Shown: in pieces, positions 24,136 to 34,664 of the stretch
Position numbering within the stretch: the stretch's first letter is position 1
Layout: each line of letters begins with the position of its first letter
From: Rhizopus sp. PT2906
Lineage: Eukaryota > Mucoromycota > Mucoromycetes > Mucorales > Rhizopodaceae
Reading direction: 5' to 3'
Assembly: GCA_025529335.1 (NCBI GenBank)
Contig: JAMYHX010000157.1
Coordinates: 1 to 64,000 of the forward strand
DNA: 64,000 nucleotides
Position numbers and translations under genes: made by a program
Notes under the pieces: model-generated
The model's input: only the letters and a program-made list of their open reading frames with translations
Told to the model about the DNA's origin: nothing
Database searches by the model: none

Positions 24136-24827
24136 ACTTGTATACCAAAAATAATTTTTTTAATATAATTTTATAATTATTTAATCCCTTTTCTCTTTTT
24201 TAAAAAAATAAAAATAAGAATAATTCATTAGCATAAATCTCTTTTGACGTTTATGTGGTAGCAGTTAAGAGATCAAAGGATGATCATAGATTGACACACT
24301 GTGCACTTTGTGTGGTTAAAGAGAGTGAGAGGGGAGGAGGAGGGACACTCAGGGGGGGAATGATGCGATATCACTTTCAGGGCACATAACTTTCTCTTGA
24401 AATAATTCAGTATCTTTAGCAGGGAGTAAGTCAATGGTTACTGTTGCTTATATCTCTAAATGACGTCTGCCCTGAAAATTACGGTTTAATTAAGACACTG
24501 TTGTAGCAGAAGGGAAAATACCCGCGGAAGGGTATGATGTACCTTCTACCCCTCAAAAAAAAACTTTCATTGATACGCGACTACATGAACAACATTCAAC
24601 CGTACAATCCACTGCAAATAGATCATGCAGACATCTCCTTACAGAGTCTCTTTATATTACTTATTTGAGGCATAGATTTAAATGTAGAGTGGTTTGGTAA
24701 ATGCATTTATTGAGAAAAAAAAAAGAGATGAGCTATAAAAAGAAGAAATGGGAGAGAAAGAAAAAAGGGGGTTATAAAGTATCGTGAAGTTGTATTTACA
24801 TGACAGAATAAAGTGAAAGAAAGGAAT
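24136..24827. other. Convergent spacer with a 10-bp inverted repeat
   Basis: The 692-bp gap separates the 3' ends of OPT and the bZIP gene. It holds G-rich purine tracts (24320-24358) and a perfect inverted repeat, TTTCAGGGCA at 24375-24384 and TGCCCTGAAA at 24468-24477, 83 bp apart. No reading frame of note is present. The inverted repeat could be the remnant of a small element or a binding-site pair; nothing here decides it. Confidence 0.4.
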
Positions 24828-25244
24828 TTAAATTACAAAAGGGCTATCAGACCAAAGAAAAGATTTGTCAACTGTTGAGCTGTTGACCAAGGAAGCTTGG
24901 ATTAATGTATCATATAAATACTCCATGTATGAACTCGACTTGGTCTTGGGTGAGAATTGAAGTTCATCAGGCATGTATGGTTTGGGTTGAAGTGATGTTG
25001 CAATTTGTACGACAAATAGCAGAAAATGACCAGCCAATTCTCGAAACAAGGCTGATTCTTTATGTTTCTTGGCATCCTGTAAAATAGTCTTGTAATCCCA
25101 AACGGGCATAACTGCGTTAGAGACAAGGATACAGTGATGGTCTTGTTGATGACGATAAGATTCTGTAGGCTTTGTGCCTAACAAACTGATATCCTTGTTA
25201 ATATTAGGCTTGGGTAATGATGTAGAAACGCGTGGTGATGAAGG

Positions 25245-25276
<32 letters not shown>

Positions 25277-26054
25277 GCATAGACAAAAGTTGTTGGTTTT
25301 GTCTCTTCAGGACGTCCATTTCTTTCTTCAATGTCTTGTTTTCTTCTTCAACTTTGATTAACTTTTCTTTTAATTCTTCAGCTGTTTTTTTGTGTTCAGC
25401 CACTTGTTCCTCCAAGGAAGTGATGTATTCTTTATATTCATGTGAGTCTATTGTTTATATAAATAGAGAAATATTATTATTACCTTTTCTTCTAACTCTG
25501 AAATTTCTTGCAGATATTTTATTACGTAATTGTCGACGTTCTTTGGAGGTCAATTTCTTTAGATCGATTCCATCAGCCGCAGCATAGGCTTCCAAAGTAG
25601 TAATAGTTTCTTCATTATGCTTATCGCCCTTCTTTATCAAGTCATACTCTTCTTCAAATTGCTTGTAGTCTTGGATAACGTCTTCATCTTTCATGCTAGT
25701 ATCCATAGCAGTATTTTCGTTATTGTTTTCATTATTATTCTCATTGCTTTCTTTATTTTCTGCAGGAGGAGCGAATATAACAGAAGGCGCAGCAGTCTGT
25801 ATTTCTTGCTCTCTTGCAGCGAGTTGTTGTTTAGCCAACTCAATCAATTGCTTAATCTGTTCCAAGGTATGCATGGTTATCTCACCCTTGACAGGTTCTT
25901 GTTGTTGTTGTTGTTCTTGAGAAGGAAGAGGGGGCAGTGGTTGATCCAAGATAAAATTGTTTTGCTGATCAACAAAGAAAGATGAGTAATCTGGGGTTAA
26001 TACTTCTTCGTTGGACACCCAGTCCATGTTAACAACGTCTTCAAAGTTCATCAT
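24828..26054 (-). CDS. bZIP transcription factor
   Basis: Two exons (25484-26054 and 24828-25447) join to 396 residues. The basic region LTSKERRQLRNKISARNFR (about 168-186), carrying the N-x2-SA-x2-FR pattern, is split from the leucine zipper (about 195-245; EYITSLEEQV, LIKVEEENKTL) by the 36-nt intron. The N-terminus holds a Gln/Glu-rich helix and an Asn/Glu-rich stretch, and a run of about 12 Gln encoded by CAA repeats follows the zipper. The C-terminal 150 residues are hydrophobic-mixed and not recognised. The basic region resembles fungal Atf/PAR-like factors found next to metabolic and stress genes, but the target set is unknown. The second of two adjacent ATGs is an equally possible start. 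Confidence 0.9.
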
Positions 26055-27368
26055 TTTTTAATTAAAAAAAAAAAGTGAGAATAAAGAAAAGAAAGAAAAA
26101 GGCGAAAAAAGGGGAATGACGATATTATTAATTAGTGCAGTGGTCACATGGACGAACATGCTGGAAAGAAGACCACTCTACGCGTATATTGATACTCCGA
26201 ACCGGATAAATTTCAAGTCTTTACAAGAATTCAAAAGCCTTTATTTTGATTAAAATCACATAGATCGTGTATTAAAGAAGCTATGCAATTCTCTATAAAA
26301 CTTTTATCAATTAGGTCATCTCAGCACCAATAGCTTTTATAGGCTGCACTTGGTGCCGCTTCTGAAAACTACTAGTAGACTTATTGGCGTTATCTGTACA
26401 AGGGTAAAATGATTCTCATGCATCAGAGTTTTTGTGATTGTCGCGCCCCCTTTTTTTTCTTTCATGTTTTATTCTTGATTTTTTGAAAGGGGGTTGTTGA
26501 TCATTATCACTACCACTTTGATAAACATATATGTGATTTCATAGTGTGAGATCATGTGATACTAGTTTACATAGTTGATCAGTTGTATTCATTAGATCCT
26601 TCTAAAAGATATACAGCAAATAAAGAATTTATTTGGGAAATATATACATATACATTATAACTAAAAGATTAATGGATAAAAAATAATGTATTATTCGTTT
26701 TATACTTACCGAGACATTAAAGAATGTATTGCCGTTAAAATGGACAGCGCATTAAATCCAGGAACACCGTTAGTCTGTTGAGAGGGCTTTCATTACTATG
26801 TTTTGATTTGTAAACAAAGATACCATATACATATTTAATGTACTGTTCACAACTCCACACTGTACCACCATACGTTCCAAGTATTGAATAGTTTAGACTA
26901 GCATTTAACATCCTTTACTTGACTGAAAAGGGATAGAAATCCAGATTATAAAGATGGATGTTTCAGCTGACCAAGACAAAAAGACGCTTGAGTTTCCATG
27001 AAATTAAAGCCTTGTTGTCAATGCTGCACATGAACATGTTCTATTTCTTTATAGCTGAATTACTATTACTTATTACAACTAATTAAATTGTGTATCACTA
27101 CAGAAACAATTCAGTGAAGAAATCCTTTAGAATTCACAAGCATTGGCCAGCTTATTATCACACAGCTATAAAGATTGTATATATTGACGCTGCTTAGTGT
27201 AAGTAAAATAAAACCAACACTATAAAATAACACCAAGATTATCCAGGTTAGTCTCGTGTTTTAAACAGAAATTTATATAGGTTTTACTTTTTGTCTTACA
27301 ATATCAATCTCCCTTGAATATATAAAGCTTTACATTTATACAATGCTTCTTTTTTATCAGTAATAATA
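26055..27368. other. Divergent intergenic region, bZIP / pectinesterase
   Basis: The 1.3-kb AT-rich region contains the promoters of both flanking genes. Its right end carries one copy of a repeat also found at 31978-32052 (see repeat entry) and a TATA box (ATATATAAAG, about 27318-27327) roughly 45 bp before the pectinesterase ATG. No coding frame longer than the repeat-derived ones is convincing. The size suits the regulated expression expected of a secreted plant-wall enzyme. Confidence 0.45.
27215..27334 (+). repeat. Dispersed promoter-side repeat, copy A
   Basis: The block starts CAACACTATAAAATA and ends ATATATAAAGCTTTACA. It shares both ends with copy B at 31978-32052: CAACACTATA, the stretch AA(T)A(A/G)CACCAA(G/T)ATTATCCA, CAATCTC and TATATAAAGCTTTACA. 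Copy A holds about 45 extra bases in the middle. It ends 35 bp before the pectinesterase ATG and probably supplies its TATA box. Family unknown. Confidence 0.6.
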
Positions 27369-28436
27369 ATGCATCTCTCTTTAGGATACCTTGCTTTGGT
27401 ACTTTTATGCGTCCAATTGGTTTTTGCAGGTACAGTCAACGTTTGCTCTTCTTGCACTTTCAAGTCTATCAGTAAAGCCATCGCTTCTCTTCCAAACAAT
27501 GCCGAATCATATACAGTCTTGATCGCTCCTGGAACATACACTGAGCAGTTTACTGTTGCTCGATCTAACCTCGTATTAAAACCTACTAGTGGCAGTGTCA
27601 CCATTCAATTCGCTTCTGGTCATGATACTAGCTCTAAAACTGGAAGCACTGCTGACTCTGCTGTCTTGACTATTACGGGCAAGAATGTCATGCTCCAAGA
27701 TATTATTATTGCAAACACTTTCAAACAAGGACGTGTAGCTAATGTCGCCTTGCATCTGAATGCTCCTCAAGCTTATTTTAAAAATGTAAAGATCTACGGT
27801 TTCCAAGATACCCTTTTAATTAATCGTGATGGTGCTGGTTACTTTGATAACTGTTATATTGAAGGCTCAGTTGACTTTATCTGGGGATTTGGCACTGGTA
27901 AAAAAAAAAAAAAAAAAAAAAAAGAAGCATATATAAAGCTTAATAACTGATCATTCTCAATCCCAGGTTACTTTTCTAACACTGTCATTGCTTCCAACCA
28001 AAGAGGTGCTTCTGTCACTGCTCACGGTAGAGATACTCCTAATGGCCCTGGTGGTTTTTACTTTAATCAATGTACCTTCAAGGCTACTGTTCCGTCTGGC
28101 CCTTTGCTCAAGACTTATGACCCTTCCATTTCATTCTCTTCCCCTTCTCAATTTGAAAACACATGCTTCTTTGCTCGTCCCTGGGGCAAATACTCTCGTG
28201 TCATCATCATGAACTCCAACATCGGTAGTCATATCAAGCCTGCTGGTTGGAGTGCATGGAGTAACGCTAGTCCAAACACTGCAAATGTTGCCTATGGAGA
28301 ATACAAGAATTTTGGGGCTCGTCCTTGGACTAGTGCGCGTGCCTCGTTCGCTAAAAATTTGACTTCCGAACAAGCCTCTCAGTACAGTGCAGCGAAGGTC
28401 TTTGGTGGTAACACTTCCTGGTTCCAAAACCGATAA
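27369..28436 (+). CDS. Secreted pectin methylesterase (CE8)
   Basis: Two exons (27369-27897, 27967-28436) join to 332 residues. A signal peptide of about 20 residues precedes a right-handed beta-helix with the CE8 motifs KIYGFQDTLL (catalytic Asp), GSVDFIWG (second catalytic Asp) and RPWGKYSRVI (substrate-binding Arg/Trp). The enzyme removes methyl groups from plant pectin outside the cell and prepares it for polygalacturonase. The Gln of the QAVAL motif that helps form the oxyanion hole in plant enzymes is not evident; the place reads VANVALHL. The intron contains an A run of about 23. The codon bias is higher than in neighbours, as for a secreted enzyme. Its presence suggests growth on plant tissue. 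Confidence 0.92.
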
Positions 28437-28831
28437 TTGATATTATAGATGAACAAGATAGAAATTATTAAAGAAGTGCCATTTTTTCTTTTATATAAAG
28501 CGTGCCTTTAGGTTCATGTAAAGAGACATCGTCTGTATCTTTAGTTTTATTTACTATTAAAGGATAGACATTCTGGCTTTAGATTCAGTATCATGGGCTA
28601 ACAGCTTAGTAAATCAAGACTCTTGGTATCAAGGTCTAATATTTTCTATAATGAACAATAAGCAATAGTATACAGAAAAAATAAAGGTTTTCATGTCACT
28701 TTCGGGGTTTACACCCATGTTTTCTAAGAGAGAGACAAAAAGAGGACATATCACAGAAAAATCAGGTCATGCATTTTTAAAACAATGGCTTTTATGTAGG
28801 CTACATTAAATAAAAGTGATTACAAAACAAT
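28437..28831. other. Convergent spacer, pectinesterase / COX6
   Basis: This 395-bp gap lies between two converging stop codons and should contain both 3' UTRs. It is AT-rich with AATAAA-like signals on both strands (for example around 28679 and 28806). No gene is seen. Confidence 0.4.
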
Positions 28832-29309
28832 TTACTGGCTTAATTCTTCCTTGGTCAAAACACCCAATTCTTCTCTAACAGGTGCCAATTCTTCAAGGTA
28901 TTGCTTGTATTGGCTTTCATTTTCAACCTTTTCCTTAAGACCTTCGAAAACACGAACAGCTGTGGCGAAATCGTTGACACGACGAGAAGCTCTAAGAGCG
29001 GCTTCGATAACAGAAGGAGCAGGAACAAGATCGTAAGCGAATGCATTGTTCAAGCCACGTTGGAGTTCGAAGAGATCTTCAACACCGTTAAAGAACTTGA
29101 CGTAACGGTCGGTGAAAGATTCGAAGCTTTCGTCTTCATGTCCAGCAGAATAGAAACGCTTGGTCAAACCTATAATTGAACATGACATGAGTCTTTGTAA
29201 AATCATAAATCATCGTTTGTTCTTTACCCATGGCAGCGGGACGAACAGCGGGGACAGTTGAACGGACGGCGGCAACACGGCAAGCAGCAGAGGAGAAAGC
29301 ACGAAGCAT
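28832..29309 (-). CDS. COX6: Cytochrome c oxidase subunit VI (COX6; COX5A homologue)
   Basis: Two exons (29228-29309, 28832-29169) join to 139 residues. Exon 1 encodes an Arg/Ala-rich presequence (MLRAFSSAACRVAAVRST) and exon 2 the mature protein, with the highly conserved block YVKFFNGVEDLFELQRGLNN, then AYDLVPAPSVIEAALRASRR and VFEGLKEKVE. The subunit sits on the matrix side of complex IV in the inner mitochondrial membrane. Length agrees with yeast Cox6 (148). It is divergent from an m-AAA protease, with 226 bp between start codons. Confidence 0.95.
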
Positions 29310-29535
29310 GTTTAGTAAATGGATGAGTGGGGAGTTAAAGAAGGAAGAGAGAGAGAAAAAAAAGTTGATATAGTCTTGCAAGTCAGGGTGCGGTACTTGA
29401 AAATATGTTTAAATTTTATTACCAAGTCAAGCCCTTTTCAAAGTTAGGGTGTACACGTCACCTGTAAGTTGGTCTGGCCTGCTTAAATTGAGTCAACTGC
29501 GCACACTGCCCTTTTTCTTTGTTTTTATAACTTAT
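29310..29535. promoter_or_regulatory. 226-bp bidirectional promoter, COX6 / m-AAA protease
   Basis: Both genes flanking this gap encode mitochondrial inner-membrane proteins. It has a purine block at 29335-29362 (the CT-rich leader of COX6 on its coding strand) and a T-rich block before the protease ATG. Shared control is possible but not shown. Confidence 0.45.
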
Positions 29536-31837
29536 ATGCTGTCAAGATTCATACAAATTAGTGGTCGTACCACTATTTCTAATAATGCTCTGAGGGTCCC
29601 AGCCCTTGCAAGATTCCAACGTGCCAACGTTATTTTACGTAGAGACATTCGCAAATACTCGAGTGACAAGGAAGCACCAAAGAAGAAGGACGATGATCAA
29701 CCTTTCAACATTCCAAAGGGATTCGAAAGCTTCTTCTCAAAGCAAAATAAGAATCAGACTAAGAAAGCTGCCGAGGAAGCCGCTTCTGAAAACGCAAAGA
29801 AATCGACTGACCAGATCCCTAAACCCCCAAAGAATAACAATAGTAATAAGACACCTGAAATTCCAACCAATTGGAATGCGTTACTAGGTGCTGCCTTTGG
29901 TACCTGGCTTTTATGGAAATTGACAGCACCATCAGAATCTTCAAAGGAGATTACCTGGCAAGGGTTCCGTACACAGTTACTCGACAAAGGTCTTGTTGAC
30001 AGACTTGTTGTCTTGAATAAGAATAGAGTTCGAGTTTACTTGCGACCTGAAGCCAATACACTTGGATTGAGCCCTAGTCAGTCATTTGTCTTTACTATTG
30101 GATCACCTGACAGCTTTGAACAGAAATTAGATCAAGCTCAAAACGAACTTGGCATTCCTCCCAACGAACGTATTCCAGTAGCCTATCGCGACGAAGTCAG
30201 CATGCTCAATGTGCTTGCCCACTTTGCACCTTCATTGCTGTTGATTGGCGCCCTCGTTTACATGACACGCCGTGGCCCAGGTGGCGTTGGTGGACAAGGT
30301 GGCATCTTTGGTATTGGAAAGAGCAAGGCAAAGATGTTCAATCAAGAAACAGATATCAAGGTCAAGTTCAAGGATGTTGCTGGAGCAGATGAAGCCAAGG
30401 AAGAAATTATGGAGTTTGTCAAATTCTTAAAGAATCCTGCTGCTTATGAACGTCTTGGTGCAACCATTCCTAAAGGTGCCATTTTGTCAGGTCCCCCAGG
30501 TACAGGTAAAACATTGCTCGCAAAAGCTACAGCCGGTGAAGCTGGTGTGCCCTTCTTGAGTGTCTCTGGTTCAGAGTTTGTTGAAATGTTTGTTGGTGTT
30601 GGTTCGTCTCGTGTAAGAGACTTGTTTGCAACAGCCAAGAAGAATGCACCATGCATCATTTTTGTAGATGAAATTGATGCTATCGGTAAAGCTCGTTCAA
30701 AGAATGCACAATTTGGAGGAAACGATGAACGTGAAAGCACTCTGAATCAACTCTTGGTTGAAATGGATGGCTTTGACTCTAGCCAACATGTTGTCGTTTT
30801 AGCCGGTACTAATCGTCCTGATGTCTTGGATCCTGCTCTTATGCGTCCTGGTCGTTTCGATCGTCATATCGTCCTTGACCGTCCTGATATTGGCGGCCGT
30901 GCTCAGATTTTCAAGGTCCATTTGAAACCTATCAAGACTACCATTGATGTCGAGCATCTCTCTCGCAAGCTTGCTGCCCTTACCCCAGGTTTCTCTGGTG
31001 CAGACATCCACAACGTCTGTAACGAAGCTGCATTGATTGCTGCTCGTCGACTCAAGGAAGAAGTTGAAGAAAAAGACTTTGAAGATGCTATTGAACGTGT
31101 CATTGCTGGTTTGGAAAAGAAATCAAGAGTTTTATCACCAGAAGAAAAGAAGACTGTTGCCTATCACGAAGCAGGTCACGCTGTTGCTGGCTGGTACTTG
31201 AAGCATGCCGATCCTCTCTTAAAGGTCTCAGTCATTCCTCGTGGGTCTGCTGCTCTTGGCTATGCTCAATACTTGCCCAAGGATCAATACCTTTACTCCA
31301 AAGATCAATTGCTCGACCGCATGTGTATGACGTTGGGTGGTCGTGTTTCTGAACAGATCTTTTTTGATTCTATCACAACAGGTGCACATGACGATTTGCA
31401 AAAGGTGACAAAGATTGCATACGCTCAAATCACTCAGTATGGTATGAATGAAAAGGTGGGTGCTCTGTCCTTCACAGATCAAAATGAGCAACAACTCCAG
31501 AAGCCCTATTCAGAGCAAACCGCTACCTTGATTGATAACGAAGCAAGAAGAATAGTGAATGAAGCCTATGAACGTACATTGAACTTGTTAAATGAGAAGA
31601 AACAAGATATCGAAAAGGTTGCTCGATTGCTATTAGACAAGGAGGTTTTGACAAGAGAAGACATGGAGAAATTATTAGGAAAGAGACCTTTTGATGAACA
31701 TACTGTGTATGATGAATACGTTAGAAAGAAGGTAATTGAAATATAAGCTTGAATATACAGTTTCTCATTTTCTATAGACCTCTTCTCCACCCCCTTTCCC
31801 AGAAGACGCGCCTAGTGCACCACCTTCTGCAGAATAA
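29536..31837 (+). CDS. m-AAA protease subunit (AFG3/YTA12, FtsH family)
   Basis: Two exons (29536-31731, 31778-31837) join to 751 residues. An Arg-rich mitochondrial presequence is followed by a Lys/Asn-rich linker, two inner-membrane helices (about 115-135 and 225-245), the AAA domain (Walker A GPPGTGKT at about 319, Walker B IIFVDEIDA, arginine finger RPGRFDRH) and the metalloprotease domain with zinc motif HEAGH near 544. The enzyme degrades misfolded inner-membrane proteins and processes ribosomal protein bL32m. I chose ATG 29536 (MLSRF) rather than the upstream ATG at 29449 because it begins the basic presequence. A 19-residue proline-rich tail is added by a tiny last exon. Whether it is the AFG3 or YTA12 paralogue is not decided. 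Confidence 0.94.
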
Positions 31838-32257
31838 GCTTTTTCTTTAATAGGATAGATACATGTATTATACTTGTAATTTTATGCATACTATATATTG
31901 TTCAATAAACACCCACCCTAGTTTTCTTGCCATATTACAGGATTTCCAGAGAAAGTGAGGTTACTATATTGTATCTACAACACTATATAAAATAGCACCA
32001 ATATTATCCAAGCCTTGTATTTCAATCTCTGTTGGATATATAAAGCTTTACAATGCCATATGTCATCACATTTTTGACAACACAAGGAATAAAGTATGAG
32101 CCCTGAAGTCACTGCATAAAAACTGGAAAAAAAGGGGGGGAGCACCAAGCCACACAAGGACCTAAATCGTGACTTGAATGTGACGATCTATGAATAAAAC
32201 GAACCACTGAACCTTTTTCAAAAAATTATCACTCTTTCTATAATCTTCTGTACATAA
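31838..32257. promoter_or_regulatory. m-AAA 3' flank and NOP2 promoter
   Basis: The 420-bp gap between two plus-strand genes holds the protease terminator (AATAAA near 31913) and copy B of the repeat shared with the pectinesterase promoter, including TATATAAAGC about 220 bp before the NOP2 ATG. A G-rich run follows at 32129-32140. No gene is seen. Confidence 0.4.
31978..32052 (+). repeat. Dispersed promoter-side repeat, copy B
   Basis: A 75-nt block matching copy A (27215-27334) at both ends and in the same orientation, without the 45 extra central bases. Both copies end in TATATAAAGCTTTACA and read CAATG within the next few to about 15 bases. Read on the minus strand the right part of both translates to a similar peptide (CKALYIQ), but the frames differ elsewhere, so it is not a gene. 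Nature unknown. Confidence 0.6.
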
Positions 32258-34246
32258 ATGGGACGCCGCGCTAAAAATAAGCAACAAGATCCTGAGCCTC
32301 TTGAAAAGCCTGAACGCACAGAACTTTCAAGACGAGCTAAATCAAAACTTAAGAAACAACAAGCGCTTGCTGAAAAGAATAACAAGAAACGTCAAAGCAC
32401 AGAAGAAGCTGATTCCAAAAAGTCAAAGAAAGCCAAGACAGAGACCAAGAAGAAAGACATTGATGGCGACGATCTTTGGGATAACCTTGAAGTCGTTTCC
32501 GATGCTGAAGATAGTGAGGACATGGACGAATTTGAAATGGACGATGAGTTTGAAATGAACGGAAGTGCAGAAGAGGAAGAAAGTGAACAAGAAGATGAAC
32601 AAGAAGAACAAAACTATTTCCCTAAAGCAGATGCTGATTTCTTAGGCTCTGATTCAGAGCAAGAGGAAGCAGAGGAAGAGGAAGAAGAAGAAGAGGAGGA
32701 GGAGGACGAAGAGGATGATGAATTTGATGAGGATGAATTTGTTGAGGTATATAGCATTTTCTTCAAAGATGGTATATTTTATACTAACTTGCTTCTGCAA
32801 AAAGGGACAAGCACTTGATGAACGTACATCTCGTAAAATTGAAGCTCGCGCAGCCCGTGAAGCAGCTGAAGCTGAGGCCGAATTAAGAGAGCAAGCCAAC
32901 CAACAAGAAGAACTTGAAGAAGGCGAACGATACAAATTACCTGAAGGAGAGGAGGCAGAATTAGTGTCAGACATCACCCTTGTTAGTCAGCGAATTAAAG
33001 ATATCGTGGGCGTATTAAATGATTTTAAGAAGCTTCGTGACCTTAATACAAGTCGTCAGGAGTATGTCGATCGATTGATCAAGGATATTGCCGCTTATTA
33101 TGGATACTCTGAATTCCTGGCAGAGAAACTGTTTCACCTCTTCCCTGTTTCTGAAGCTATCGAATTCTTTGAAGCCAACGAAGTAGCTCGTCCTGTGACC
33201 ATTAGAACAAATACGTTAAAGACCCGTCGTCGTGATCTTGCACAAGCATTGATTAACCGTGGTGTTAACCTTGAACCTATTGGTAAATGGAGCAAGGTGG
33301 GCCTTCAAGTGTTTGAATCTCAAGTACCTATTGGTGCTACACCTGAATACCTTGCTGGACACTATATGCTTCAAGCTGCTTCTTCTTTCTTACCTGTCAT
33401 GGCATTGGCACCTCAACCTAACGAGCGTGTGCTCGATATGGCATCTGCCCCAGGTGGTAAGACAACTTATATTGCCGCACTGCAAAAGAACACGGGTATG
33501 GTGTTTGCCAATGACGCTACAAAAGATCGTTTAAAAAGTTTGGTGGCCAATATCCATCGTTTGGGTGTCAAGAATGCTGTTGTCTGTAACTACGATGGTC
33601 GTGAATTCCCCAAAGTGATTGGTGGCTTTGATCGTGTCTTACTTGATGCACCATGTTCAGGTACTGGTGTTATCTCCAAAGATCCCAGTGTCAAATTAAA
33701 CAAGACAGAAAAGGACTTTATTGATATTCCTTTCCTTCAGAAGCAACTTATTTTATCTGCCATTGACTCCGTAGATGCTAAATCAAAGACAGGAGGTTAT
33801 ATTGTGTACTCAACATGTTCCGTCACAGTAGAAGAGAATGAAGCAGTTGTCAATTATGCTCTTTTAAAACGCCCCAATGTCAAATTAGTGCCTACAGGAC
33901 TTGACTTTGGCCGAGAAGGTTTTGCTTCATACCGTGGAAAGACATTCCATCCTAGTCTCAAGATGACACGTAGATTTTATCCTCATGTACACAACATGGA
34001 TGGTTTCTATGTTGCTAAATTCAAAAAGATGGATAACAAATATACAACAACAAATGATAAAGATACTAAACAAGCATCAACTGAATCTAATGAAGAAACA
34101 ATAGGCTTCAATGATGAAGAAGATGTCAAATATATTGAAGGTAAAATGAAAATATATTAAAAATAGACTAGTTTAATTAATAGTAATACTTTTTTCCAAT
34201 AGAAACTAAAATCACGCAAAAGAAGAAGAAGGGTTTAAAGGTGTAA
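32258..34246 (+). CDS. NOP2: NOP2, 25S rRNA cytosine-C5 methyltransferase
   Basis: Three exons (32258-32746, 32805-34140, 34203-34246) join to 622 residues. A basic N-terminus with nuclear/nucleolar signals is followed by a long acidic stretch (Glu/Asp runs, about 70-160), then the NOL1/NOP2/sun fold: APGGKTTYIAAL (SAM binding), LLDAPCSGTGVI with the release cysteine, and YSTCSVTVEENE with the catalytic cysteine. The C-terminus is Lys-rich. The enzyme makes m5C in domain V of large-subunit rRNA and is needed for 60S assembly in the nucleolus. Length is like yeast Nop2 (618). The frameworks of exon 1 and exon 2 are joined across a 58-nt intron; exon 3 is only 44 nt. Confidence 0.94.
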
Positions 34247-34304
34247 GAATGAATGTATAAACAATAATAATAAAAAAGAGAGTGGTTATAGACACAAAGG
34301 GGAG

Positions 34305-34664
34305 CTATTGGTTTTTTGATGTCTTTTCTTGAAGTAATTTTGTCAACAAGACTATTTTTTCATCATTACGAATCTTTTCGAGATGATGATCAATATCAGA
34401 TATTCTTTCTTGATACTGTTTACTTTCACATCGTACTGGAATATCAGTGTATGTCTTTTCACATATATCAAAATCAAATGCAGGACAATCAGCCGGTAAA
34501 GGTTTTCTCCTCACTGTCGGTAACTTCTTCAGTTCTTGTATGCTTTGTCGTCCTTCTTCTTCTTCTTCAACTGATGTATGAGATGAGTGAATACATGATC
34601 CTAAACTACTTAGTCTATTCTTCCATAATCTTTTCACTCTGGATTCATTCATGGCTTTTAGCAT
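34305..34664 (-). CDS. Small hypothetical protein
   Basis: A single-exon frame of 119 residues that converges on NOP2 with 58 bp between stop codons. It is charged and soluble, with an acidic run (EEEEEE near 36), a proline/basic SH3-ligand-like piece (LPTVRRKPLP) and a C-terminal helix likely to form a short coiled coil (about 85-115). I do not recognise a family. The composition differs from the noncoding flank and the frame is intact, which supports it being a gene. The start could also be Met5. Confidence 0.5.
   Translation of the reverse strand: MLKAMNESRVKRLWKNRLSSLGSCIHSSHTSVEEEEEGRQSIQELKKLPTVRRKPLPADCPAFDFDICEKTYTDIPVRCESKQYQERISDIDHHLEKIRNDEKIVLLTKLLQEKTSKNQ

Noticed and set aside
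29449..29535. Upstream ATG giving 29 more residues to the m-AAA protease
   Set aside because: The extension is hydrophobic and lies in the short shared promoter; the next Met starts a normal basic mitochondrial presequence.
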